A model generated the notes under the pieces. The model saw only the letters and a list, made by a program, of their open reading frames with translations, was not told where the DNA came from and did no database searches. Of a DNA stretch of 64,000 nucleotides, positions 1 through 15,112 are shown piece after piece. The position numbers were made by a program, and so were the translations under genes. How positions within the stretch are numbered: the first letter of the stretch is position 1; each line of letters starts with the position of its first letter. Origin of the DNA: Warburgia ugandensis (Eukaryota > Streptophyta > Magnoliopsida > Canellales > Canellaceae); assembly GCA_035236585.1 (NCBI GenBank), contig CP141126.1, positions 67,185,414-67,249,413 of the forward strand. The letters are read 5' to 3'.

Positions 1-606
1 TGCCTTCTTAGACTAGATGCATTCTATCTAAAATGATCAATTTCAAGCATTTACAAGCATTAAAAAGCAAAAAATCTGAAATATATATAGTAAAAAATGC
101 CTCATAATATCACCATTCAAATGCGTATTGCAACAAGCATACTTCAAAAAACAACTTTCATGCCTTTATGAATGATACTTCAAAATCTGAAACATGGGAC
201 TTCTTGGACTCAATGTACTCTATCTAAATAATCAATTTCAAGAATTTACAAGCATTAAAGAAGCAGAAAATTATGAACATATGTAGTAAAAAATGCATGG
301 TAATGTTACCAATCAAATGCATATTCAAGCAATGAGTTGCATGCCCTTTTGAAAGAAACATCAAAACAAAAAACATAGACCTTATTAGACTTATTATATT
401 CTATCTAGAAAGATCAATTTCAAGCATTTACAAGCAGTAAAGAAGCAAAAAATTAGGAACATTTAAAGTTAAAAATGCATGGTAATCTTACAATTCAAAC
501 GCGTATTACAACAAACAGACTTCAAGCAACAATTTGCATGCCTATTTTAATGAAACCTCAAAAAATAAAACATGGGTCTTCTTAGACTCAGTGTTTTCTA
601 TCTAGA

Positions 607-747
607 ATGATTAATTTAAAACATGGGTAAAACATGTATTCTATCTTAGACTCAAACGAATATTCATTCAACAATTTGCATGCCTTCTTGAATGAAACAT
701 CAAAGCAAAAACATGGGTCCTCTTAAACTCATTGCATTCTATCTAGG
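607..747. repeat. Short 141-bp marker monomer, copy 1
   Basis: This aberrant satellite monomer lacks much of the middle and contains 'acatgggtaaaacatg' followed by 'attctatcttagactcaaa'. The same structure recurs at 3202 and 9580. It therefore marks equivalent positions in older multi-monomer units. Confidence 0.85.
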
Positions 748-3201
748 ATGATAAATTTTGAGCATTTACAAGCATTAAAAAATAAAAAAATGAGGAATAT
801 ATATAGTAAAAAGAACACAGGGTAATGCTACCATTCAAGCGAGTATTAGAACAAGCATACTTCAAGCAATAATTTTTGTGCCTTTTTCAAAGAAACTTCA
901 AAATCTAAATCATGCATCTACTTAGACTCATTGTATTTTATCTAGAATGACTAATTTCAAGCATTAAAGAAGGAGAAAATAATGAACATATACAGTAAAA
1001 AACATGTCATAATGTTTTTATTCAAACGTGTATGACAACAGGCCTACTTCAAGCAACAATTTGCTTGCCTTTTCTAATGAAACATCAAAATCTAAAACAT
1101 GGGTTTTCTTAGACTTAATGTATTCTACTTAGAATGATCAATTTTAAGCATTTACAAGCATTAAAAAAGTAGAAATTCAGGAACAAATATAGTAAAAAAT
1201 GCATGGTAATGTTACCATTCAAATGCATATTCAAACAACAATTTGCATTGTTTTTTGAATGAAACATCAAAATCTAAAACATGGGTCTTCTTAAACACAA
1301 TGTATTCTACCCAGAATGATCAATTTCAAGAATTTACAAGCACTAAAGAAGTAGAAAATGTGGAACATATATAGTAAAAGATGCATGTTAACGTTACCAT
1401 TCATACGTGTATTACAAAAAGCACACTTGAAGCAATAATTTGCATGCCTTTTTGAATGACACATCAAAATCTAAAACATGGGTCTTCTTGGACTGAATGT
1501 ATTCTCCCTAGAATGATTAATTTTAAGCATTTAGAAACATTAGAAAAGCTGAAAGATTGAAATATATATAGTAATAAATGCATGGTAAAATTACCATTCA
1601 AACACATATTCAAGCAACAATTTGCTTGCCTTCTTAAATGAAACACCAAAATATAAAACATGGGTCTTCTCAAACTCAATGTATTCTATCCAAAATGATC
1701 AATTTCAAGCATTTACAATCATTAAAGATAATGAAAGGTAGGAACATATGTAGTAAAAGACCCATGGTAATGTTACCATTCAAGCACGTATTTGTACAAG
1801 CATACTTCAAGCAATAATTTGCATTCCTTTTTGAATGAAACATCAAAATCTAAAACATAAATATTCTTAGATACAATGTATTCCATATAGAATGACCAAT
1901 TTCAAGCATTAAAGAAGTAAAAAATTAGGAACGTTTACAGTATAAAATGAATCGTAATGTTACAATTCAAACACATATTACAACAAGCATATTTCAAGCA
2001 ACAATTTCCACACCATTTTGAATGAAACATCAAAAACTAGAATATGGGTCATCTTAGCCTCAATGTATTCTATCTTAAATGATTAATTTCAACCATTTTC
2101 AAGCATTAAAGAAGCAAAAAATTTGAAACATATAAAGCATAAAGCGCATCATATTGTTACCATTCAAACACATATTCAATGAACAATTTGCATGTCTTCT
2201 TGAGTTAAACACCAAAATATAAAACATGAGACTTCATAAAATCAATGCATTTTATCTAGAATAATCAATTTCAAGCATTTACAAGCATTAAAGAAGCAAA
2301 AAATCAGCTACATTTATAGTAAATATATGCATGGTATGTATTACAACAAGCATACTTGAAGCAATAATTGCATGACTTTATTAATGAAACTCCAATATCT
2401 AAAACATGGAACTTCCTACACTCAATAAATTCTACATAGAACGATTAATTTCAAGCATTGACAAGCATTAAAAGTAGAAGATCAGCAACATATATAGTAA
2501 AAAATGCATGATAATGTTACCATTCAAATGCATATTACAACAAGCATACTTCAACAAACAATTTGCTTGCCTTTTTGAATGAAACATAAAAATCTAAAAC
2601 ATGGGCCTTCTTAAATTGACTGTATTCTATCTAGAATGATTGATTTCAAGCATTGAAGAAGAAAAAAATTAGGAACATATATAGTAAAAAACGCATGGTA
2701 ATGCCACCATTCAAATGCGTATTGCAACAAGCATACTTCAAGCAATAACTTGCATGCCATTTTTAATGAAACTTCAAAATCTAAAGCATGAGACATCTTG
2801 GATTCAATGTATTCAATTGAGAATGATCAATTTCAAGCATATACAAGTAGAAAAGAAGTAGAAAAGAAGAAACATATGTAGTAAGAAATGCATGGTAATG
2901 TTACCATTCAAATGCATATTTAAGCAATGATTTCCATGCCTTTTTGAAGGAAACATCGAAATAAAAAGAATAGGACTTCTTAGGCTCAATATATTCTATC
3001 TATAATGATCAATTTCAAGCATTTAAAAGCATTAAAGAAGCAGAAAATCAAGAACATTTATAGTTAAAAATGCATGTTAATATTACCATTCAAACGCATA
3101 TTACAACAAGCAGACTTCAAGCAACAATTTGCATGCCTTTTTAAATGAAACCTCAACATCTAAAACATGGTTCTTATTAGAATCAATGTATTCTATCTAG
3201 A

Positions 3202-3343
3202 ATGATAAATTTAAAACATGGGTAAAACATGTATTCTATCTTAGACTCAAACGAATATTCAGGCAACAATTTTCAAGCCTTCTTGAATGAAACATCAAAA
3301 TCTAAAACATGGGTCTTCCTAAACTCAGTGCATTCTATATTGA
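3202..3343. repeat. Short 142-bp marker monomer, copy 2
   Basis: Same internal deletion and fusion as the monomer at 607, including 'gggtaaaacatgtattc'. The preceding monomer also matches between the loci (it ends in 'gaaacctcaa'), so more than one monomer is shared. The two copies are 2,595 bp apart. Confidence 0.85.
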
Positions 3344-6300
3344 ATGATACATTTCAAGCATTTATAAGCATTAAAGAAGCAACAAATCAGGAACATATAT
3401 AGTAAAAAATGCATGGTAATGTTACCATTCAAGCGTGTATTACAACAAGCATACTTCAAGCAATTATTTACATGTCTTTTTTAAAGAAACTTCAAAATCT
3501 AAAACATTTGTCAACTTAGACTCAATGTATTTTCTCTAAAATGATCAATTTTATGCATTTATAAGAAATAAAGAAACAAAAAATCGGGAACATATATAGT
3601 AAAAAATGCATCATAATGTTACTTTTCAAATGCATATTACAACAAGCCTGCTTAAAGCATCTATTTGCATTCCTTTTTGAATGAAACATCAAAAACTAAA
3701 ACATGGGTTTTCTTAGACTTAATGTATTCTATTTAGAATGATCAATTTTAAGCATTTACAAGCATTAAAAAGGCAGAATATCAGGAATATATGTAGTAAA
3801 AAATGCATGGTAATGTTACCATTCAAACACAAATTAAAGCAACAATTTGCATTCCTTTTTGAATGAAACATCAAAATGTAAAACATAGGCCTCCTTAAAA
3901 TCAATGTATTATTCTACCTAGAATGATCAATTTCAAGCATTTACAAGCACTAAAGAATTATAAAATCAGGAACATATATAGTAAAAAATGCATGAAAATG
4001 TTACCATTCATACGTGCATTACAAGAAGCATACTTCAATAATAATTTGCATGCCTTTTTGAATGAAACAACAGAATCTAAAAAATGAGTCTTCTTAGACT
4101 CAATTTATTCTATCCAAAATGATTAATTTCAAGCATTGAAAAAAACAAAAAAAGTGGAAAATATAGTAAAAAATGCATGGTAATGTTACCATTCAAAAAC
4201 ATATTCAAGTAACAATTTGCATGTCTTCTTGAATGAAACACCAAAATATAAAACATAAGACTTCTTAAAATCAATGTATTCAATCTAGAATGATCAATTT
4301 TAAACATTTGCAAGCATTAAAGAAGAAAAAAATCCTGAACATATATAGTAAAAAACAAATTGTATGTTACCATTCAAGCATGAATTACAACAAGCATACT
4401 TCAAGCAATAATTTGTGTGCCCTTTTTAAGGAAACTTCAAAATGTAAAACATCTGTCCACTTAGACTCAATGTATTTAATCTAGAATGATTAATTTCATG
4501 TATTTATACGCATTAAAGATGTAGAAAATCAGGAACGTATATAGTAAAAAACACATCATAATGTTACTATTCAAACGTGTATTACAACAAGCCTACTTCA
4601 AGCAACAATTTGCATGCCCTTTTGAATGACAAATCAAAAAATAAAACATGGGTTTTCTAAGAAATAATGTATTCTATTTAGAATGATCAATTTCAAGCAT
4701 ATACAAGCATTAAAAAAGCAAAAATCAGGAACATATATAATAAAAAATGCATGGTAATGTTACAATTCAATTGCATATTCAAGCAACAATTTGCATTCCT
4801 TTTTAAATGAAACATCAAAATTTAAAACATGGGCCTTCCTAGACATAATTTATTCTATTTTAGAATGATCACTTTCATGCACTTACACGCATTAAGAAAG
4901 CATAAAAGCAAGAACATATATTGTAAAAAATGCATAGTAATGTTACCATTCAAACACATTTGCATTCCTTTTTGAATGAAACATCAAAATCTAAAACATG
5001 CATCTTCTTGAAATTAATGTATTCTACCTAGAATGATCAATTTCAAGCATTTACAAGTAGTAAAGAATTAGAAAATCAGGAACATATATAGTAAAAAATG
5101 CATGGTAATGTTACGATTCATACGTGTATTACGACAAGCATACTTCAAGCAATAATTTGCATGTATTCAATCTAGAGTGATCAATTTCAAAAATTTGCAA
5201 GCATTCAAAAAGCAAAACATCCTAAACATATATAATAACAAACCCATGGTATGTCACCATTTAAGCATGAATTATGACAAGCATACTTCAAGCAATAATT
5301 TGCGTGCCCTTTTTAAAGAAACTTCAAAATGTAAAGCATGCATCTAATTAGATTCAATGTATTTTATTTGGAATGATTAATTTCATGTATTTATAAGCAT
5401 TAAATATGCAAAAAATCATTAACGTATATAGTAAAAAATGCATTCTTATGTTACTATTCAAATGCGTATTACAAAAAGCCTACTTCAACCAACAATTTGC
5501 ATGCCTTTTTGAATGAAACATCAAAATCTAAAATATGGGTTTTCTTAGAATTAATGTATTCTATTTAGAATGATAAATTTCAAGAATTTATAAGCATTAA
5601 CAATGAAGAAAATTAGGAACATATATAGTAAAAAATGCAAGGTAATGTTATCATTCAAACACATGTTCAAGCAATAATTTGCATTCCTTTTTGAATGAAT
5701 CATCAAAATATAAAACATGGGTCTTCTTAAAATCAATGTATTATACTTAGAATGATCAATTTCAAGCATTTACAAACACTATAGAAGTAGAAAATTAGGA
5801 ACATATATAGTAAAAATGCAGAGTAATGTTACCATTCATATGTGTATTACAACAAGCATACTTCAAGCAATAATTTGCATGCCTTTTTAAATGAAACATC
5901 AAAATCTAAAATATGAGTCCTCTTAGACTGAAAGTAATTTACTAGAATGATTAATTTTAAGCATTTACAAGTATTAAAATAGAAAAACAACTGGAAAATA
6001 TATAGTAAAAGATGCACGGTAATGTTATCATTCAAATGCATATACAAGCAACAATTTACATGCCTTCTTGAATGAAACACAATAATATAAAACATGAGAC
6101 TTCTTAAACTCATTGTATTCTATCTAGGCAAAAAATCAGGAACATATATGGTAAAAGATGCATGGTAATGTTACCATTCAAGAGCGTATTTGTACAAGCA
6201 TACTTCAAGCAATAATTGCATTCCTTTTTGGATGAAACTTCAAAATCTAAAACATGGACCTTCTTAGACACAATGTATTTCATCTAGAATGATCAATTTC

Positions 6301-9300
6301 AAGCATTTACAAGTACTAAAGAAGCAAAAAATCAGGAACATTTACAGTAAAAAATGCATGGTAATGTTACCATTCAAATGCTCATTACAACATGCATATT
6401 TCAAGCAGCAATTTCCATGTGATTTTGAATGAAACATCAAAAACTAAAACATGGGTCTTCTTAGTCTCAATTTATTATATATAAAATGATCAATTTCAAG
6501 CATTAAAGAAGCAGAAAATTCAGAACATATATAGTATAAAGCGCATCATAATGTTATGATTCAAATGCATATTCAATGAACAATTTGTACGTCTTCTTGA
6601 GCGAAACACAAAAATCTAAATTATGAGACTTCATAAACTCAATGTATTCTATCTATAACAATTAATTTCAAGAATCAAAGAAGAATAAAATTAACATTAT
6701 ATGCAATAGAAAATGCATGGTAATATTACCATTCAAATGCGTATTACAACAAGCATACTTCAAGCAATAATTTGCATGTATATTTGAATGAAACTTCAGA
6801 ATCTAAAATGTGGGTCTTCTTAGACTCAATGTATTCCATTTAGAATGATCATTTTCAAGCATTAAAAAATAAAAAAATTAGGAACATTTATAGTAAAACA
6901 TGCATGGTAATGTTACCATTCAAATGCATACTACAACAAGCATACTTGAAGCAACAACTTGCATGACTTTTGGAATGAAACTTCAAAATCTACAACATGA
7001 CACTTCTTAGACGCAATGTATTCTATCTAGAAGGATCAATTTCAAGCATTTACAAGTATTAAAGAAGAAAAAAATGAGGAACATATATAGTAAAAAATGC
7101 ATGGTAATGTTACCATTCAAATGTGTTTTACAACAAGCATACTTCAACAAACAATTTGCACACGTTTTTAAATAAAGCATCAAAATATAAAATATGGGCC
7201 TTCTTAGACTGAATGTATTCTATCTATAATGATCAATTTCAACCATTTACAAGCTTTGAAGAAGCCAAAAATCAGGAACATATATAGTAAAGAAAGCATG
7301 GTAATGTCACCATTCATTCAAATGTGTATTGTAACAAGCAAAATTCAAGCTACAACTTGCAAGCCTTTTTGAATGAAACTTCAAAATCTAAAATATGGGA
7401 CTTCTTAGAATCAATGTATTCTATCTAAAATGTTCAATTTTAAGCATTTACAAGCATTAAAGAAGAAAAAAATCATGAACATATGTAGCAAAAAATGCAT
7501 GGTAATGTTACCATTCAAACGCATATTCAAGCAACGATTTGCATGCCTTTTTGAAAGAAACATCAAAATAAAAAACATTGGCCTTCTTAGACATAATGTA
7601 GTATTTATATAATGATCAATTTCAATAATTTACAAGCATTAAAGAAGCAAAAAATCAAGAACATATATAATAAAAATCACATGGTAATGTTACCATTCAA
7701 ACACATATTCAAGTAACAATTTACATGCCTTTTTTAATCAAACATCAAAATTTTAAACATGGGTCTTCTTAAACTCAATGTGTTTTACCTTCATTGATCA
7801 ATTTCAAGCATTTACAAGCATTAAAGTAGAAAAAAATCAGAGTATATAGTAAAAAACACTTGGTAATGTTACCATTCAAACCCATATTCAGGCAACAATT
7901 TACATACCTTTTTGAATGAAAAACCTAAATCTAAAACATGGGCCTTCTTAAACTCAATGTATTCTATACAGAATGATGAATTTCAAGCATTGGAAAGTAT
8001 TCAAGAAGATGAAAATCAAGTACATAGATGGTAAAAAACACATGTTATGTTACCATTCAAACGCGTATTGCAACAAGCGTACTTCAAGCAACAATTTGGA
8101 TGCCTTTTTTCAAGAAACTTAAAAATCTAAAACATTGGACTTCTTAAACTCAATGTATTCTATCTAGAATGATTAATTTCAAGCATTTACATGCATTAAA
8201 GAAAACAAAATTCAGGAGCATATATAGTGAAAAAATGTATGGTAATGCCACCATTCAAATGTGTATTACAACAAGCATATTTCAAGCAATAATTAGCATG
8301 CCTTTTTGAAGGAAACATCAAAATATAAAACTTGAGACTTCTTAGAATCAATGTATTTCATCTAGAATGATCTATTTCAAACATTTACACGAATTAAAGA
8401 AGCAAAAAATTAGCAACATATATAATAAAAAATGCTCGGTAATGTTACCATTCAAACCCGTATTATAACAAGCATACTTCAAGCAACAATTTGCATGACT
8501 TTTTGAATGAAAATTCAAGATATAAAACATAGTTATTCTTAGACTCATAGTATTCTATCTAAAATGATCAATTTTAATCATTTGCAAGCATTAAAAAAGC
8601 AGAAATTTTGGAACATAGACAGCAAAATGCGCATCGTAATGTTACCATTCAAATGCATATTCAATCAATAATTTGCATGCCTTCATGAATGAAACACTAG
8701 AATCTAAAACATGGGACTTCTTAAACTCAATGTATTCTATCTAGAATGATCAATTTCAAGAATTTACAAGAATTAAAGAAAACAAAAATCAGGAGCATAT
8801 ACAGTAAAAAACACATAGTAATGTTACCATTCAAACGCATATTACAACAAGCACACTTCAAGCAATAATTAGCATGCCTTTTTGAATGAAAAATCAAAAT
8901 ATAAAACATGGGTCCTCTTAGAATCAATGTATTCCATCTAGACTGCTCTATTTCAAGCACTTAGAAGCATTAAAGAAGTAAAAAATCAGGAACATATATA
9001 ATAAAAAACACATGATAATGTTACCATTTACAACAAGCATACATCAAGCAACAATTTGCATGAATTTTTGAATGAAACTTCAAGATCCAAAACATGAGTC
9101 TTCTTAGACTCAATGTATTCTATCTAAAATGATTAAAATGCATATTCAATCAACAATTTATATGCCTTTTTAAATGAAATACCAAAATTTAGAACATTGG
9201 ACTTCTTAAATTCTATGTATTCTATCTAGAATGAGCAATTTCAAGCCTTTACAATCATCAATGAAGAAGAAAATTAGGAAAATATATAGTAAAATATGCA

Positions 9301-9579
9301 TGGTAATGTTAGCATTTAAGCACATATTAGAATAAGCATATTTCAAGCAATAATTTTGCATGCCTTTTTAATGAAACTTCAAATTCTAAAGAATGATCAA
9401 TTTCAAGCATTAAAGAAGCAGAAAATTAGGAACATTTATATTTAAAAATGCATGGTGATGTTACCATTTGAATGTGTATTACAACAACTAGACATCAAGC
9501 AACAATTTGCATGCCTTTTTGAATGAAACCTCAAAATCTAAAGAATGGGTCTTCTTAGACTCAATGTATTATATCTAGA

Positions 9580-9720
9580 ATGATAAATTTAGAGCATGGG
9601 TAAAACATGCATTCTATCTTAGACTCAAATGAATATTCATGCATCATTTTGCATGCCTTCTTGAATGAAATGTCAAAATCTAAAACATGGGTCTTTTAAA
9701 CTCACTACATTCTATCTAGA
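9580..9720. repeat. Short 141-bp marker monomer, copy 3
   Basis: Third copy of the short monomer type. It lies immediately upstream of the first unit of the young higher-order block. This places that block in the same register as the old repeats after 747 and 3343. Confidence 0.85.
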
Positions 9721-12700
9721 ATGATAAATTTCAAGCATTTACATGCATTAAAGAAGGGAAAATTAGGAACATATATAGTTAAAAATGCATGGTAATGTTA
9801 CCATTCAAGTGTGTATTACAATAAGCATACTTCAAGCAATATTTTGGGTGCCTATTTTAAAGAAACTGCAAAATCTAAAACATGCCTCTACTTAGGCCCA
9901 ATGTATTTTATCTAGAATGATTAATTTCATGCATTTATAAGCATAAAATATGCAGAAAATCAGGAATACATATAGTAAAAAATGCATTGTAATGTTACTA
10001 TTCAAATGCGTATTACAACAAGCCTACTTCAAGCAGCAAGTTGCCTACCATTTTGAATGAAACTTCAAAATCTAAAACATGGGTTTTCTGGGACTTAATG
10101 TGTTGTATTTAGAATGATCAACTTCAAGAACTTACAAGCATTAAAAATGTGGAAAATCAAGAACATAAATAGTAAAAAATGCATGGTAATGTTACCATTC
10201 AAACGCATATTCAAGCAACAATTTGCATGCCTTTCTGAATGAAACATCAAAATCTATAACATGGGGCTTCTTAAACTCAATGTATTCTACCTAGAATGAT
10301 CAATTTCAAGCATTTACAAGTACTAAAGAAGTAGAAAATATGGAACACATATGGTAAAAACTCATGGCAATGTTACCATTCATACGTGTATTGCATCAAG
10401 CATACTTCGAGCAATAATTTACATGCCTTTTTGAATGAAACTTCAAAATCTAAAATATGGGTCTTCTTATGCTTAATGTATTCTATCTAGAATGATTAGT
10501 TTCAAGCATTTACAAGCATTAAAAAAGCAGAATAACTGGAACATATATAGTAAAAAATACATGGTAATGTTACCATTCAAACACATATTCAAGAAACAAT
10601 TTGCATGCCTTCTTGAATGAAATACCAAAATTATAAACCATGGGACTTCTTAAAATCAATGTATTCTATATATAATGATCAATTTCAAGCATTTACAAGA
10701 ATTAAAGATGCAGAAAATCATGAACATAAATAGTAAAAGATGCATGGTAATGTTACCATTCAAGCACGTATTTGTACAAGCATACTTCAAGCAATAATTT
10801 GCATTCCTTTTTTAATGAAACTTCAAAATATAAAACATGGGACTTCTTAGACATAATGTATTCCATATAGAATTATCAATTTCAAGCATTTTCAGGCATT
10901 AAAGAAGCAAAAAATCACGACTGTTTATAGTAAAAAATGCATGGTAATGTTACCATTCAAATGCGTATTACAACAAGCATATTTTAAGCAACAATTTGAA
11001 CGCCATTTTGAATGAAACATCAAAAAATAAAACATGGATCTTCTTAGTCTTAATGTATTCTATCTAAAATGATAAATTTCAAGCATTTACATGCATTAAA
11101 GAAGGGAAAATTAGGAACATATATAGTTAAAAATGCATGGTAATGTTACCATTCAAGTGTGTATTACAATAAGCATACTTCAAGCAATATTTTGGGTGCC
11201 TATTTTAAAGAAACTGCAAAATCTAAAACATGCCTCTGCTTAGGCCCAATGTATTTTATCTAGAATGATTAATTTCATGCATTTATAAGCATAAAATATG
11301 CAGAAAATCAGGAATACATATAGTAAAAAATGCATTGTAATGTTACTATTCAAATGCGTATTACAACAAGCCTACTTCAAGCAACAAGTTGCCTACCATT
11401 TTGAATGAAACTTCAAAATCTAAAACATGGGTTTTCTGGGACTTAATGTGTTGTATTTAGAATGATCAACTTCAAGAACTTACAAGCATTAAAAATGTGG
11501 AAAATCAAGAACATAAATAGTAAAAAATGCATGGTAATGTTACCATTCAAACGCATATTCAAGCAACAATTTGCATGCCTTTCTGAATGAAACATCAAAA
11601 TCTATAACATGGGGCTTCTTAAACTCAATGTATTCTACCTAGAATGATCAATTTCAAGCATTTACAAGTACTAAAGAAGTAGAAAATAAGGAACACATAT
11701 GGTAAAAAACTCATGGCAATGTTACCATTCATACGTGTATTGCATCAAGCATACTTCGAGCAATAATTTACATGCCTTTTTGAATGAAACTTCAAAATCT
11801 AAAATATGGGTCTTCTTATGCTTAATGTATTCTATCTAGAATGATTAGTTTCAAGCATTTACAAGCATTAAAAAAGCAGAATAACTGGAACATATATAGT
11901 AAAAAATACATGGTAATGTTACCATTCAAACACATATTCAAGAAACAATTTGCATGCCTTCTTGAATGAAATACCAAAATTATAAACCATGGGACTTCTT
12001 AAAATCAATGTATTCTATATATAATGATCAATTTCAAGCATTTACAAGAATTAAAGATGCAGAAAATCATGAACATAAATAGTAAAAGATGCATGGTAAT
12101 GTTACCATTCAAGCACGTATTTGTACAAGCATACTTCAAGCAATAATTTGCATTCCTTTTTAATGAAACTTCAAAATATAAAACATGGGACTTCTTAGAC
12201 ATAATGTATTCCATATAGAATTATCAATTTCAAGCATTTTCAGGCATTAAAGAAGCAAAAAATCACATTTGTTTATAGTAAAAAATGCATGGTAATGTTA
12301 CCATTCAAATGCGTATTACAACAAGCATATTTTAAGCAACAATTTGAACGCCATTTTGAATGAAACATCAAAAAATAAAACATGGATCTTCTTAGTCTTA
12401 ATGTATTCTATCTAAAATGATAAATTTCAAGCATTTACATGCATTAAAGAAGGGAAAATTAGGAACATATATAGTTAAAAATGCATGGTAATGTTACCAT
12501 TCAAGTGTGTATTACAATAAGCATACTTCAAGCAATATTTTGGGTGCCTATTTTAAAGAAACTGCAAAATCTAAAACATGCCTCTGCTTAGGCCCAATGT
12601 ATTTTATCTAGAATGATTAATTTCATGCATTTATAAGCATAAAATATGCAGAAAATCAGGAATACATATAGCAAAAAGTGCATTGTAATGTTACTATTCA

Positions 12701-15112
12701 AATGCGTATTACAACAAGCCTACTTCAAGCAACAAGTTGCCTACCATTTTGAATGAAACTTCAAAATCTAAAACATGGGTTTTCTGGGACTTAATGTGTT
12801 GTATTTAGAATGATCAACTTCAAGAACTTACAAGCATTAAAAATGTGGAAAATCAAGAACATAAATAGTAAAAAATGCATGGTAATGTTACCATTCAAAC
12901 GCATATTCAAGCAACAATTTGCATGCCTTTCTGAATGAAACATCAAAATCTATAACATGGGGCTTCTTAAACTCAATGTATTCTACCTAGAATGATCAAT
13001 TTCAAGCATTTACAAGTACTAAAGAAGTAGAAAATAAGGAACACATATGGTAAAAAACTCATGGCAATGTTACCATTCATACGTGTATTGCATCAAGCAT
13101 ACTTCGAGCAATAATTTACATGCCTTTTTGAATGAAACTTCAAAATCTAAAATATGGGTCTTCTTATGCTTAATGTATTCTATCTAGAATGATTAGTTTC
13201 AAGCATTTACAAGCATTAAAAAAGCAGAATAACTGGAACATATATAGTAAAAAATACATGGTAATGTTACCATTCAAACACATATTCAAGAAACAATTTG
13301 CATGCCTTCTTGAATGAAATACCAAAATTATAAACCATGGGACTTCTTAAAATCAATGTATTCTATATATAATGATCAATTTCAAGCATTTACAAGAATT
13401 AAAGATGCAGAAAATCATGAACATAAATAGTAAAAGATGCATGGTAATGTTACCATTCAAGCACGTATTTGTACAAGCATACTTCAAGCAATAATTTGCA
13501 TTCCTTTTTTAATGAAACTTCAAAATATAAAACATGGGACTTCTTAGACATAATGTATTCCATATAGAATTATCAATTTCAAGCATTTTCAGGCATTAAA
13601 GAAGCAAAAAATCACATTTGTTTATAGTAAAAAATGCATGGTAATGTTACCATTCAAATGCGTATTACAACAAGCATATTTTAAGCAACAATTTGAACGC
13701 CATTTTGAATGAAACATCAAAAAATAAAACATGGATCTTCTTAGTCTTAATGTATTCTATCTAAAATGATAAATTTCAAGCATTTACATGCATTAAAGAA
13801 GGGAAAATTAGGAACATATATAGTTAAAAATGCATGGTAATGTTACCATTCAAGTGTGTATTACAATAAGCATACTTCAAGCAATATTTTGGGTGCCTAT
13901 TTTAAAGAAACTGCAAAATCTAAAACATGCCTCTGCTTAGGCCCAATGTATTTTATCTAGAATGATTAATTTCATGCATTTATAAGCATAAAATATGCAG
14001 AAAATCAGGAATACATATAGTAAAAAATGCATTGTAATGTTACTATTCAAATGCGTATTACAACAAGCCTACTTCAAGCAACAAGTTGCCTACCATTTTG
14101 AATGAAACTTCAAAATCTAAAACATGGGTTTTCTGGGACTTAATGTGTTGTATTTAGAATGATCAACTTCAAGAACTTACAAGCATTAAAAATGTGGAAA
14201 ATCAAGAACATAAATAGTAAAAAATGCATGGTAATGTTACCATTCAAACGCATATTCAAGCAACAATTTGCATGCCTTTCTGAATGAAACATCAAAATCT
14301 ATAACATGGGGCTTCTTAAACTCAATGTATTCTACCTAGAATGATCAATTTCAAGCATTTACAAGTACTAAAGAAGTAGAAAATAAGGAACACATATGGT
14401 AAAAAACTCATGGCAATGTTACCATTCATACGTGTATTGCATCAAGCATACTTGAGCAATAATTTACATGCCTTTTTGAATGAAACTTCAAAATCTAAAA
14501 TATGGGTCTTCTTATGCTTAATGTATTCTATCTAGAATGATTAGTTTCAAGCATTTACAAGCATTAAAAAAGCAGAATAACTGGAACATATATAGTAAAA
14601 AATACATGGTAATGTTACCATTCAAACACATATTCAAGAAACAATTTGCATGCCTTCTTGAATGAAATACCAAAATTATAAACCATGGGACTTCTTAAAA
14701 TCAATGTATTCTATATATAATGATCAATTTCAAGCATTTACAAGAATTAAAGATGCAGAAAATCATGAACATAAATAGTAAAAGATGCATGGTAATGTTA
14801 CCATTCAAGCACGTATTTGTACAAGCATACTTCAAGCAATAATTTGTATTCCTTTTTTAATGAAACTTCAAAATATAAAACATGGGACTTCTTAGACATA
14901 ATGTATTCCATATAGAATTATCAATTTCAAGCATTTTGAGGCATTAAAGAAGCAAAAAATCACGACTGTTTATAGTAAAAAATGCATGGTAATGTTACCA
15001 TTCAAATGCGTATTACAACAAGCATATTTTAAGCAACAATTTGAACGCCATTTTGAATGAAACATCAAAAATAAAACATGGATCTTCTTAGTCTTAATGT
15101 ATTCTATCTAAA
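9721..15112. repeat. Young higher-order repeat: four 1,348-bp heptamer units
   Basis: Four consecutive units: 9721-11068, 11069-12416, 12417-13765 and 13766-15112 (1348, 1348, 1349 and 1347 bp). Each holds seven monomers; in the second unit they start at 11069, 11265, 11462, 11644, 11841, 12024 and 12220, with lengths 196, 197, 182, 197, 183, 196 and 197. Monomers inside a unit differ strongly, but equivalent monomers of different units are nearly identical, with only a handful of differences per unit. Examples: 'cacgactg' in units 1 and 4 against 'cacatttg' in units 2 and 3, and 'aaatatgg' in unit 1 against 'aaataagg' in the others. The end unit 1 carries the most private variants. This is the signature of recent unequal exchange or segmental amplification. 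Confidence 0.97.

Larger units (their letters stand above)
1..9720. repeat. Satellite array, diverged part
   Basis: Head-to-tail monomers in one orientation, each recognisable by 'atgatcaatttcaagcattt', then 'catggtaatgttaccattc', then 'tttgcatgcc'. Two length classes occur: about 197 bp, carrying a 'gtattacaacaagcatactt' segment, and about 182 bp, lacking roughly 15 bp there. Neighbouring monomers differ visibly by many substitutions and small indels. Some are clearly shortened, for example the 141-142 bp type at 607 and 3202. Monomer subtypes recur in a fixed order (for example the 'gggttttct' type near 1103, 3706, 4652 and 5538), which points to an old, eroded higher-order structure. No gene is visible. 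Confidence 0.97.

Noticed and set aside
1464-12214. Recurrent minus-strand frames of 60-88 codons with similar peptides (for example at 3719, 5551, 8727 and 12005; also 32591)
   Set aside because: They are the same satellite monomer read in reverse. Monomer lengths of 182 and 197 are not multiples of three, the frames start and stop at random, and no open frame is kept across neighbouring monomers.
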